From Deltaproteobacteria bacterium (GTDB lineage Bacteria > Desulfobacterota > DSM-4660 > Desulfatiglandales > HGW-15): DNA of 64,000 bases. Numbering within the stretch: position 1 is the stretch's first letter; every line of letters starts with the position of its first letter. The notes under the pieces were generated by a model. The model saw only the letters and a list, made by a program, of their open reading frames with translations, made no database searches and was not told where the DNA came from. The stretch covers positions 1 to 64,000 of the forward strand of contig JAFDEE010000001.1 of the NCBI GenBank assembly GCA_019310525.1. The letters run 5' to 3'. Below, one piece after another: positions 26,401 to 34,168 of the stretch. A program made the position numbers and the translations under genes.

Positions 26401-27435
26401 GTGGAGATTCCCATGCATCTCCAGACAAGGGTATCCATTACCGATTCGGAAGGGAAGGAGATAGAGTCGGGAAGGGACATCCACAAGCTGATGAGGGGCC
26501 CCAAGGGCGCACCCCTCGCTTCCGACGACTCCACCCTGAAACGGGTGAGGGACCAGTGGGAACGGGAAAACCTCAAGGACTGGGATTTCGATTTCCTGCC
26601 CGCGAGGGTGCCATTGCCCCCCCGCGGGGAGGCTTATCCCGCACTTGAGAGCACCGCGGAGGGGGTAAATATCAAGATCTTCCGGGACCCCGACGAGGCC
26701 CTTGCTTCCCACATGGAGGGTGTTTCAAGGCTTTTGGAACTCCGCCTGGCCAAGGACCTCAAGTTCCTGAAGCGGAACTGGACCCTGCCCGGAGAGGCCG
26801 CTCGGGCCGCGGCCTATTTCGGAGGCGGAAAGGAGATCGAGAAATCTCTCTACCGGAGTCTCCTGGGCCGGTTCTTTCGGAAAGATATCCGCACCCGCGG
26901 GGAATTCGAATCCTATGCCCGTCATCTGGAGCAGACGATGTTCGAGGAGGCCCGGCAACTGAGGAATCGGGTGATCGAGGTTCTCCTGGCCTACCAGGAG
27001 ACCCGCTCGATTTTGCATACCCTGGAGGGTGCGGCCCCGTCGAATCGCGCCGTTCAGGAACTCTGCGGCCGGGTCCGGAGGGAATTGGATGCACTTGTCC
27101 CCCGCGATTTCATCGAATGTTACCCCCCTGAGCGCCTGGCCCATCTCCCCCGCTATTTAAAGGCCCTGGAGATCAGGGCGGAAAGGGGTGCCAATCATCC
27201 GGAAAAAGACCGGACCAAGGAAGCCCGGGTGGCGGGGTTTGTCAAGGCCATGGAATCCATGGTCGCGGAACTTCCCCCCCATGCCTCCAGGGAAAAGAGG
27301 GAAGGGGTTGAGGCCTTCCGTTGGATGATCGAGGAGTATAAGGTCTCTGTTTTCGCTCAGGAACTCAAGACCCCCTATCCCGTTTCGGAAAAGCGGTTGG
27401 AAATGAAGAGGAAGGAACTGGAGAGGATGTTGTAG
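23497..27435 (+). CDS. hrpA: ATP-dependent RNA helicase HrpA (DEAH box)
   Basis: A 1312-aa protein from the ATG at 23497, close to the 1300 aa of E. coli HrpA. Motif I GDTGSGKST is at about 103, DEAH at about 200, SATLD shortly after, then the helicase C-terminal, HA2 and OB-fold domains, and a long C-terminal DUF3418-type region ending in a helical tail. HrpA is a DEAH helicase that rescues stalled or collided ribosomes and processes some mRNAs. The upstream start at 23359 is less likely. The gene ends with a duplicated GATGTTGTAGG around the stop. Confidence 0.93.
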   Translation: MPISENIAKLRDLLPRTMLRDRAVLSRRLERLLTARKGRTPGKKDFEAQLEAMEKRAEASALEMEKRAENIPRIEYPEELPITSMRDDIIRAVREHQVVVVSGDTGSGKSTQLPKMCLEAGRGIAGKIGCTQPRRIAAATISRRIAEELGEKLGKSVGYKIRFRDRTPRSAYIKVMTDGILLAETRGDPGLHEYDTLIVDEAHERSLNIDFILGILRTLIPRRPELRVIITSATLDTRKFSEAFGNAPVIEIKGRLYPVETVYRPQESVPGGESEVTWVDTAVEAVEEIYRKKRPGDILVFMPTERDVLETCERLSGRNFPGTSVLPLYARLPASQQGRVYSVKGRKIVVATNVAETSLTIPGITYVIDTGLARIARYLPRTRTNSLPVSPISRSSADQRKGRCGRVRDGICIRLYSEEDYESRPEFTPPEILRSNLAEVLLRMVDLKLGDPHTFPFIDPPNPRSIKDGFDILEELGAVERRGGRVLLTERGRVMARMPLDPRISRMMLEAAREGCVKEVAVIAAALSIQDPRERPADKTFQADQIHGTFRDPESDFLTLLNIWDRFHKEWKALKTQNRIRKFCKAHFLSFSRMREWIDTHDQIMDIFREHAVMKNSPPPPADPASRYAGIHRSVLAGFLSNIALLKDKNIYRAARGREVMVFPGSTLFNKKAPWIVAAEMVKTSRLFARTAAKIDPGWLESLGEGLCRSSYSEPHWEKNRGEVRAYEQVTLYGLPIVSRRPVSYGPIDPEESHRIFVRHALVEGDLKPPLPPFLRHNRNLIRSLETMEDKLRRRDILIGEEALADFYSRRLAGVYDVRTLRRRIRERGGDGFLRMKKDDLLRYLPEESELALFPDEVKVGETRLKTSYKFAPGREEDGLTVQVPSSIASRISSAPLDWGVPGLLREKITAFIKGLPKRYRKQLVPVSGTVETVMKEMERTDEPLLTALARFVYRRFGVDIPASVWTSVEIPMHLQTRVSITDSEGKEIESGRDIHKLMRGPKGAPLASDDSTLKRVRDQWERENLKDWDFDFLPARVPLPPRGEAYPALESTAEGVNIKIFRDPDEALASHMEGVSRLLELRLAKDLKFLKRNWTLPGEAARAAAYFGGGKEIEKSLYRSLLGRFFRKDIRTRGEFESYARHLEQTMFEEARQLRNRVIEVLLAYQETRSILHTLEGAAPSNRAVQELCGRVRRELDALVPRDFIECYPPERLAHLPRYLKALEIRAERGANHPEKDRTKEARVAGFVKAMESMVAELPPHASREKREGVEAFRWMIEEYKVSVFAQELKTPYPVSEKRLEMKRKELERML

Positions 27436-27450
27436 GGATGTTGTAGGGAC

Positions 27451-27495
27451 GGGGTCTTGATCTTAAACAAAATCGAACGTTTTTAAAGGGGCTCT
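27451..27495. repeat. Half-copy of the family-1 repeat
   Basis: Its reverse complement begins GAGCCCCTTTAAAAACG and continues TTCGATTTTGT, aligning with the left end of the family-1 elements at 14333, 36870 and 54813. Only one end is present, just after hrpA. Confidence 0.45.
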
Positions 27496-27585
27496 AGCCT
27501 GACGGATCTCCCCGGTTGACATCGCGCCTTGGAGTAAATATAGCTTGGGGGCACCGGCCTTTGAAACTACGGGGCCAAAAGAAAT

Positions 27586-28656
27586 ATGGGAAAGCAAACG
27601 TACCTCAAACCGATCGATGCATCCGGGATTCGCCGCATCCTTGTGCGGATTACCAACTGGATCGGTGACACCGTCATGGTCCTCCCGGCCCTCGAGGCCG
27701 TGAAGTTGAACTTTCCAGACAGCGAAATCACCGCGCTCGTCAAGCCCTGGGTGGCCCCCCTATTCGAACATCACCCTGCGGTGGACAGGGTCTTGCTGTT
27801 TGAAAAGGCGGAGCGCTTTCCAGCCGACCTTCTCAGCCTCCTCAAGACCGCCGGGAAGATCCGGAGCATGGGTTTTGATCTCGCCGTCCTCTTTCAAAAC
27901 GCCTTCGAGGCGGCCCTTCTCTCCCGGCTTGGCGGCGTTCCCCTCAGGGTCGGCTATGACACGGACGGTCGGGGTCTTCTCCTGACCCATCCTGTCTCAA
28001 GGAAAAGGACGGCCCCGCAAGGCCACCAGGTGGAATACTACCTGGCCATGCTCAGGGCCATCGGGTGGGAGGCCCCCCTGAAAGACCCCAGGCTTCACGT
28101 TGCTCCGGGAAGCGAGACATCCGCCCTCCGGCTCTTTTCCCTGGAAGAAATCGAGCAGGAGGGTTTCTTCTTGGGCATCGCGCCCGGAGCGGCCTTTGGC
28201 CCTGCCAAAAGGTGGCCTCCAGAGCGCTTTGCAGCCCTCGCCGACCAGGCCGTCGAGCAGTGGGGAGCGAGGGTGTTGATCTTCGGGAGCGCGACTGACC
28301 GGGATCTCGGCCGGGAAGTCAAGGCTTCCATGAAAAACCGGGCATGGAACCTGTGCGGAGAAACGAGCCTGGGGGAAGCGGTGGCCCTGATCAAACGCTG
28401 CAGGCTTTTCCTCACCAATGATTCCGGTCTCATGCACGTGGCCGCCGCCCTGGAGGTACCCACTGTTGCGATTTTCGGCTCCACGGATCCCGCGGCCACG
28501 GGGCCGAGGGGCCCCCACACCCGGGTGGTCAAGAAGCCGACGGACTGCGCACCCTGCCTTAAGGCCGTGTGCCCCAAGGATTTTAGATGTATGCTCGCCA
28601 TCCACCCCGGGGACGTCTGGAAAGTGATGGAGGAGCTGAGAGGGGAATTCCAATGA
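27586..28656 (+). CDS. waaF: ADP-heptose:LPS heptosyltransferase (WaaF-type)
   Basis: A 356-aa glycosyltransferase family 9 protein. Motifs: ITNWIGDTVMVLPAL near the N-terminus, GIAPGAAFGPAKRWP in the middle and NDSGLMHVAAAL with the nucleotide-sugar contacts. It transfers L-glycero-D-manno-heptose from ADP-heptose to the LPS inner core on the cytoplasmic face of the inner membrane. It overlaps gmhB by 4 bp (ATGA), so both are translated from one message, which fits the heptose pathway. WaaF (heptosyltransferase II) is favoured over WaaC, but not proven. Confidence 0.88.
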   Translation: MGKQTYLKPIDASGIRRILVRITNWIGDTVMVLPALEAVKLNFPDSEITALVKPWVAPLFEHHPAVDRVLLFEKAERFPADLLSLLKTAGKIRSMGFDLAVLFQNAFEAALLSRLGGVPLRVGYDTDGRGLLLTHPVSRKRTAPQGHQVEYYLAMLRAIGWEAPLKDPRLHVAPGSETSALRLFSLEEIEQEGFFLGIAPGAAFGPAKRWPPERFAALADQAVEQWGARVLIFGSATDRDLGREVKASMKNRAWNLCGETSLGEAVALIKRCRLFLTNDSGLMHVAAALEVPTVAIFGSTDPAATGPRGPHTRVVKKPTDCAPCLKAVCPKDFRCMLAIHPGDVWKVMEELRGEFQ

Positions 28657-29228
28657 AAAGACCCGCTGTTTTCATAGACAGGGACGGCACGGTGAATGAA
28701 CAGATGGGATATATCAACCATCCCAACCGGTTCAAGCTTTTACCGGGGGCAGCCGAAGCCATCCGGTTGCTGAACCGGAATCGGATCCTCGCCATCATCG
28801 TCTCCAACCAGTCAGGAGTCGCCCGGGGCTACTTTCCCATCGAGCTTGTCCACGAGGTGCACCGTCTGATGGAATCGGCACTCGAAAAGCAAGGGGCCCG
28901 GATCGACGGGATCTTTTTTTGTCCCCACCACCCCCAGGGAGTGGTACCCGAGTTCAAGAAGAAATGCGATTGCCGAAAGCCCGGCACCGGTATGGTGGAC
29001 CTGGCCTGTCGCAGCTTCGAAATCGACAAGACCCGCTCTTATTTGATCGGGGACCGTTACCTTGATATCGAAACGGCGGAAAGGGCCGGACTCAAGGGAA
29101 TCCTGGTCAAGACTGGTTACGGGTTGGGGGATCTCACGTACATCTTCCCCCAAAGACCCCTTCGACCCTGTTACATTGCGGATGACCTGCTCCAGGCCGT
29201 TCAATGGGTATTGAAAAGGGAGGGGTAA
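28653..29228 (+). CDS. gmhB: D-glycero-beta-D-manno-heptose-1,7-bisphosphate 7-phosphatase
   Basis: A 191-aa HAD phosphatase: FIDRDGTVN (nucleophile Asp and acid Asp, residues 8-16), SNQSG, the KPGTGM lysine motif and GDRYLDIETA with the metal-binding acid. A CxH...CxC zinc loop is visible (CPHHPQG, then CDC), typical of GmhB. It removes the 7-phosphate in ADP-heptose synthesis. The start overlaps the waaF stop (ATGA). Confidence 0.92.
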   Translation: MKRPAVFIDRDGTVNEQMGYINHPNRFKLLPGAAEAIRLLNRNRILAIIVSNQSGVARGYFPIELVHEVHRLMESALEKQGARIDGIFFCPHHPQGVVPEFKKKCDCRKPGTGMVDLACRSFEIDKTRSYLIGDRYLDIETAERAGLKGILVKTGYGLGDLTYIFPQRPLRPCYIADDLLQAVQWVLKREG

Positions 29229-29236
29229 GCCGAAAC

Positions 29237-30253
29237 TCACGGGGAGTCCGGAAAGGGCCCCTGGGATAAAGAGGGATCCCGGGGAGTACAGCCTTCCCGC
29301 AGCTTTTTCACGGAGAGGTAATAATCGAGGTCGTCCCTGTACTTTTTTTCGCCCGGGTCGAGTTTGAGGGCCCTCCTCTCCCAGGCGATGGCCTTGTCCA
29401 GGTTTCCAAGGCAGTACTGGACCCGGGCGTAAGTATGGGCGAAGAGCCCGTTTTCCGGTTCCATTTCCACCGCCCGGGCGGCAAGTTTCAAGGCTGCGCC
29501 TACATACCGGAAAGGAAGCTCCTTCTCCGTTATCAGGTCCCGGGCGAGGCGGTTGGCCTTGGCCCCCTTCAGGATCTTTGGATCCAGGCGGTCATACATG
29601 GCACGAAGGGCCGCCGGATCCTTCTGTTTCTTAGCCACCACCGTACGCACACGCAGGCCCCTCTCGTTCGCCGGATCCAGGGCAAGGAGTGCGTCGGCCG
29701 CCTGAGCGACAATCTCCATGTCATTCGTTTTGAGGGTCTCCCGAAGGGCCTTTTCCAGGGAAGAAATCCGTTTGACCCGCTCGATGTCCAGCCTGCCCGC
29801 CAAGGCCTTATCCAGGACTTCATCAAGGTCCGATGGGTGCCCTTCCCATATCACCGTTCTGGTCTTGTCCACAAGGAAGGCGTATGGGACTCCTGGTGTT
29901 CCGTCCATGTACCGTCGCCGCACCTCATGGGTGACCTTCCCCACCCCGTAAGAAATCTCCTTTCCTTCCCCTTTCAGGAACCGGGCGAGATCGTTGGAAG
30001 GTTCATCGCTTAAGCCCACCACGCGGACCTGATCCTCATAAAAAGACTGGATCCTGGCCAGGTGGGGGATCTCGGAACGGCAAGCAGGGCACCAGGTCGC
30101 CCAGAACTCCAGGACAGTGTATGGTTTCTCAAAGGTTACCTCTTGGCCCTGAAGCCACAGGGTGCCCTCCAGGGACGGGGCCTTGTCGCCCACGCTCAGG
30201 GCCGAAATCCCGATCAGCCAGATCAGAGACAGCAGGCCTGAAAAGGTGCCCAT
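29237..30253 (-). CDS. TlpA-like thioredoxin protein with C-terminal TPR region
   Basis: A 338-aa exported protein: an N-terminal hydrophobic segment (1-21), then a TlpA/ResA-type thioredoxin domain with redox CPAC at 55-58 (WATWCPAC) and the cis-Pro in TPGVP. The second half (about 160-320) is helical with TPR-like repeats (NGLFAHTYARVQYCLGN). It probably works in the periplasm as a disulfide reductase, for instance in cytochrome c maturation, with the TPR part binding a client. It is convergent with gmhB. Confidence 0.85.
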   Translation of the reverse strand: MGTFSGLLSLIWLIGISALSVGDKAPSLEGTLWLQGQEVTFEKPYTVLEFWATWCPACRSEIPHLARIQSFYEDQVRVVGLSDEPSNDLARFLKGEGKEISYGVGKVTHEVRRRYMDGTPGVPYAFLVDKTRTVIWEGHPSDLDEVLDKALAGRLDIERVKRISSLEKALRETLKTNDMEIVAQAADALLALDPANERGLRVRTVVAKKQKDPAALRAMYDRLDPKILKGAKANRLARDLITEKELPFRYVGAALKLAARAVEMEPENGLFAHTYARVQYCLGNLDKAIAWERRALKLDPGEKKYRDDLDYYLSVKKLREGCTPRDPSLSQGPFPDSP

Positions 30254-30726
30254 CCTCTCTTCTCCCTTTCCTAAAAACAGACTAAAAGTCGCCGCCCAGG
30301 GGGCTCTTATGAGTCGCTTCCTTCCTCCTCCTTATCCGGAGGGTGTTCCCTGGAGGTCTCGTTTTCCCAGGGCTTGGAAGGTCTTCTTCGCTTCACGGGA
30401 CTATAGAAAAGCCCCTTCTCTTTGTCAACGGGCCGACACCGGGCGGAGACCTTCCCACCAAAGGAGTCCCCGGGGAATCGAACCGCGGTCCGGCTTTTTC
30501 CTCCTCCAAGGGTGACAAAGGGTGGCGGTGCAGGAACCCCTTGAAACTCTCACCCGTTTCCATTACTCTATTTTTCAGTAATACGGCCCCGATCACGATG
30601 CCTCTCTTTATGTTTGTTCCGGAATCTGAGATGTTCTTCCGGGGGGAAGAGGAACCAGGGAACCAGGTGCCGGGGACCCACCCATTCTTTTATCCGAGGC
30701 CCATTCCACGGGGCAAGGAGGACATG
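30254..30726. other. Intergenic region, no gene recognised
   Basis: A 473-bp gap between the TlpA-like gene and the Trm112-like gene. Open frames run through it but show no family features. No terminator or promoter stands out. Confidence 0.5.
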
Positions 30727-30900
30727 ATGACCATCAGCAAGGATTTGCTCGAAATACTGGCCTGTCCGAAATGCAAAGGAGAGATCCGGCTCAACGATAC
30801 CGGAGACGGCCTCATTTGCGAAAGATGCAGGCTGCTTTACGAGATCAAGGACGATATCCCTGTTATGCTCGTGGATGAAGCGCGGCCCCTGGACACCTGA
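30727..30900 (+). CDS. Trm112-family zinc-ribbon protein
   Basis: A 57-aa protein with CPKC (13-16) and CERC (31-34), then YEIKDDIPVML, which is the standard Trm112/YcaR pattern. Family members act as small partners that activate methyltransferases or other enzymes. AAGGAGG at 30715-30721 is five bases before this ATG and only two before the ATG at 30724, so 30727 is preferred. It is followed by malonyl-CoA decarboxylase 31 bp later. Confidence 0.85.
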   Translation: MTISKDLLEILACPKCKGEIRLNDTGDGLICERCRLLYEIKDDIPVMLVDEARPLDT

Positions 30901-30931
30901 AAAAAGAAGGTTTTAAAAGGCACCCAGAGCA

Positions 30932-32320
30932 ATGAAAAAGGTCCCTCGCATCGGAACCCGGCCGGGAAAGAATAGAGGCAAGGGCGAAAAATCCTTGATC
31001 GGACTTTTTCAGACCCTTCTCGATGAAGGGGCCAGGGAAGAAGAAATCTTCGCGCAAATCAGGGAACGCTATGGCTCCCTGGAGGATCCGGAGAAGGAGG
31101 CCCTGTTCCTCGAGCTCATTGAAAAGGTGGAAATCCTGCCCGAGAAGATTTCGCCCCTTTTGAATGAATTGAACACGATGGACCCGGATGACCCCGATTG
31201 GCCTCGCAGACTTGCCGGGCTCCGTTCCCGCCTTTACTCACCCCGTCTTCTCATTTTCCGGAAAATTTCCCACGCCCCCGGCGGACTCCGCTTTCTGCTG
31301 GATTTCAGGCGGGACCTGCTCTCTGCGCAACGCTTTTCGGGAATCGATCTCAAGGCCCTGGATTTTGATATTGTTCTTCTCTTCGAATTGTGGTTCCAGG
31401 AAGGATTCCTTTATCTCGAAGAGATCACCCATGATTCCTCATACCGGCAAATCGAGTTGATCAAGAACAGCGACCTCGTGCATCCCATGATGACCATCGA
31501 GGAGATGGGTCTTCGCTTAGGCAGGGACCGGCGGTGTTTTGCTCTCTACCACCGACTCATCCCTTACGAACCCATAGTCTTCATCGAGGTGGCTTTGAGC
31601 AACGGCCTCGTGAGGCGCATCGCCGATATAATCGAGAACGAGGGAAACCAGGCCGAAGAAGGAGAGAAGGACACGGCGGTCTTCTACTCCATCAACAGCA
31701 CCCAGCAAGGACTCTCCGGGCTGGGGCTCGGAAAGATGCTCATCGGCCAAGTGGTCGACTACCTCAAAAAAGACCGGCCCGAGATCCAGACCTTTGCGAC
31801 CCTGAGCCCCATCACCGGTTTCTGGAAATATTACCTGAGGCCCCTCCTCGAAGGAAAGGATGAAAACTTCTCCCTAAAGCAGTCAGAGTTCCTTTCCTTC
31901 TTTTCCAAAAAGCAGGCCCAACAAATTCTTGCAAAGGCCCGCTCCAGCGGCCAACGGGCGGAAGACCTTCCAGGGGCGCTGCTGACGGTCCTCTCCGGGG
32001 AGGACTGGATACGGGACGAAGAATTGAAGAAAAGCCTCCGGACCGCCCTCGTCAAGACGGCCTATCACTACATCGCCCGTGAAAAGAACCCCCAGGGTAA
32101 ACCCCTGAATCCCGTTGCCGGATTTCACCTGGGAAACGGGGCCACCGTCTCCCAGAAAAACGTCAATTTTCTGGCCAACCCTACTCCCAGGGGTCTGAGG
32201 GATTCCTGCGGCCTGATGGTCAACTACATTTATACTTCCACATGGTTGGGACATCTCCGGAGATCTCTCCGGTGGTTCGAGAAAACCGAATTCAGGAACC
32301 TCTTCTCCCGCGGCCGTTAG
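30932..32320 (+). CDS. Malonyl-CoA decarboxylase
   Basis: A 462-aa protein of the MCD family: helical N-terminal oligomerisation part, then the acetyltransferase-like catalytic domain with FYSINSTQQGLSGLGLG, FATLSPITGF and, near the C-terminus, HLGNGA and GLMVNYIY. It converts malonyl-CoA to acetyl-CoA and CO2. No malonyl-CoA synthetase or transporter is adjacent; its role may be to recycle malonyl-CoA or to complete oxidation of dicarboxylic acids. A plausible alternative is regulation of fatty-acid synthesis. It converges with the flavoprotein gene at 32373. Confidence 0.92.
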   Translation: MKKVPRIGTRPGKNRGKGEKSLIGLFQTLLDEGAREEEIFAQIRERYGSLEDPEKEALFLELIEKVEILPEKISPLLNELNTMDPDDPDWPRRLAGLRSRLYSPRLLIFRKISHAPGGLRFLLDFRRDLLSAQRFSGIDLKALDFDIVLLFELWFQEGFLYLEEITHDSSYRQIELIKNSDLVHPMMTIEEMGLRLGRDRRCFALYHRLIPYEPIVFIEVALSNGLVRRIADIIENEGNQAEEGEKDTAVFYSINSTQQGLSGLGLGKMLIGQVVDYLKKDRPEIQTFATLSPITGFWKYYLRPLLEGKDENFSLKQSEFLSFFSKKQAQQILAKARSSGQRAEDLPGALLTVLSGEDWIRDEELKKSLRTALVKTAYHYIAREKNPQGKPLNPVAGFHLGNGATVSQKNVNFLANPTPRGLRDSCGLMVNYIYTSTWLGHLRRSLRWFEKTEFRNLFSRGR

Positions 32321-32372
32321 GCCGGCGCTGTCCTCCACGGGACACAACAATCCTTCCTTCTTCCTCAGCCGA

Positions 32373-33734
32373 TCACGAAGGGGACTTCCCCTCCAGCCGT
32401 CTCGAAATGGCCTTAGCCGCCAGAATCCCGCTTACGGAGGCCTGGAGCAGACCCCGTGTGATGCCCGCGCCGTCCCCTACCGCGAAAAGATTGCGCACCT
32501 GGGTCTCCATCTCCGGGGTGACGCGGATCCTGTTGCTGTAAAATTTGACCTCCACCCCATAGAGCAGGGTATGGCGGGAATAGACCCCAGGGGCTATTTT
32601 CTCCAGGGCCTGAAGCATCTCCAGGATATCCACCAGGTGGCGGTAAGGAAACACGAAGCTCAAGTCTCCTGCAACGGCCTCCCTTAATGTTGGCCGCGTT
32701 AGGCAGCGGTCGATGCGGGACTGGGTGCTGCGCCGACCTGCAAGAAGGTCACCGAGCCTCTGGATGATGGCGCCTCCGCTCAGAAGGTTGGCCAACCTCG
32801 CAATATAGAGGCCGTAGGCGATGGGATCGTCAAAAGGGTCGGTGAAAGCGCTGCTTACCAGGATGGCGAAATTGGTGTTCTCCGTTCTCTTGCTGGTATA
32901 ACTGTGCCCGTTCACCGTGATTACATTTTCACCCCTCTCAAGAACCACTTCACCATGGGGATTCATACAAAAGGTGCGTACCTTGTCGTCAAAGGTCTTG
33001 GAATAGTAAATCAACTTGGATTCATAGACCCGGTCCGTGATTTCCTTGAGAACAGCGGCCGGCAGCTCCACCCTGACCCCGATATCCACGGGGCTGGCCA
33101 CGGTGTGAAGTCCCAGGGCATCGGCCTGCTCCTTCATCCACCCGGCTCCGGAGCGGCCCGGAGCCGCCACCACGAAACGTCCCTCGACGGTTTTTCCGTC
33201 TTCCAGTTCCACTCCCTCTATCCCGCCTTCCCGGGTGAGGAGTCTTTGCACCTTGCAACCGCACCACACCTCTACCCTTCCCTCCAGGGAACGGCGGAAT
33301 TCTCCCAGCACCTTCGGGCAATTCTCCGTTCCGATATGCCTGATCCTGGACGGAATGAGTTCGAGATCGGCCAGTCGGGCCCTGTCGGCCAAGTCCTGAA
33401 GATCCAGGGGGTCTTCTCCGTATAGTCGATCAGGGGCGCCTGATGATACGTAGAGGGCATCCGCCTTACTCAAAAGCTCTGACAGGGTTCCGCGATCCAT
33501 CAGATCCCCCAGGAATCCTCCCACCTCGGCCGACAGCGTCAACTTACCGTCGCTGAAAGCACCGGCACCACCCCAACCGCAAAGGATATCCCCCGGATCT
33601 CTTCGGCTTCGAAGCGACAAATCCTTCCCTTGCTCCAGCAGGAGTACCGGTTCCACCCCGAGATCTCCCAGGGTCAGGGCCGTAAAGATTCCCGCTGGTC
33701 CCGCACCTATGATGATCACCTCGTAGCGCCTCAT
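32373..33734 (-). CDS. FAD-dependent dehydrogenase (COG2509-type)
   Basis: A 453-aa flavoprotein. It has the N-terminal FAD motif GAGPAGI (residues 10-16), GGAGAFSDGKLT, which is characteristic of this uncharacterised family, and a C-terminal FAVGDGAGITRG FAD-binding block. It starts after GGAGGAC. No partner is apparent; the reaction catalysed by this family is not known to me. Confidence 0.85.
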   Translation of the reverse strand: MRRYEVIIIGAGPAGIFTALTLGDLGVEPVLLLEQGKDLSLRSRRDPGDILCGWGGAGAFSDGKLTLSAEVGGFLGDLMDRGTLSELLSKADALYVSSGAPDRLYGEDPLDLQDLADRARLADLELIPSRIRHIGTENCPKVLGEFRRSLEGRVEVWCGCKVQRLLTREGGIEGVELEDGKTVEGRFVVAAPGRSGAGWMKEQADALGLHTVASPVDIGVRVELPAAVLKEITDRVYESKLIYYSKTFDDKVRTFCMNPHGEVVLERGENVITVNGHSYTSKRTENTNFAILVSSAFTDPFDDPIAYGLYIARLANLLSGGAIIQRLGDLLAGRRSTQSRIDRCLTRPTLREAVAGDLSFVFPYRHLVDILEMLQALEKIAPGVYSRHTLLYGVEVKFYSNRIRVTPEMETQVRNLFAVGDGAGITRGLLQASVSGILAAKAISRRLEGKSPS

Positions 33735-34168
33735 AAAGTCCTCCTGCGATGGGTCGGTCCCCGGGAGACCCGGTGATGGAAGTCTTCCCGGAATTAATGT
33801 TTTTTTATCTTACCATGAAAACGGCCTCGCCCATAGAAACTGGATCATCTCCGGGAAAAGTCGGCCTGAAAGTAAGGATTCACGGGTTCGATGGGTTACG
33901 GGAAAAGCCGGAGGAAAACCCGTGCGTGGCCCCTCGGCGAGGAATCTGTCATCCCATGCTCCCCCGGGCTTCGTCGGAGGTGCCGAATATCGCCAACTCT
34001 TTGACATCTCTTGATTTATAATTCATCCCGGACCGGATCCCCCTCATATTTATGCTTGACATTTCAAGACTTTTTCCTTTAGATACCAAGCCAGCTACAA
34101 CATAGCCGCACCACCGTACCCCTGAACCGTAAGCGGCGTTGTCTGAACACCTAGATGGAGGTCATTTT
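33735..34168. other. Divergent intergenic region
   Basis: A 434-bp gap between divergently transcribed flavoprotein and dehydrogenase genes. It holds the candidate promoter at 34058-34087. No gene is supported. Confidence 0.5.
34058..34087 (+). promoter_or_regulatory. Candidate sigma-70 promoter for the GlcD-GlcF gene
   Basis: A consensus -35 TTGACA (34058-34063) is followed 17-18 bp later by TTAGATA, a weak -10. It ends about 80 bp upstream of the ATG at 34169. Confidence 0.45.

Noticed and set aside
34003-34024. TTGACA...TATAAT promoter
   Set aside because: Both hexamers match the consensus but the spacer is only about 10 bp, far too short for sigma-70.
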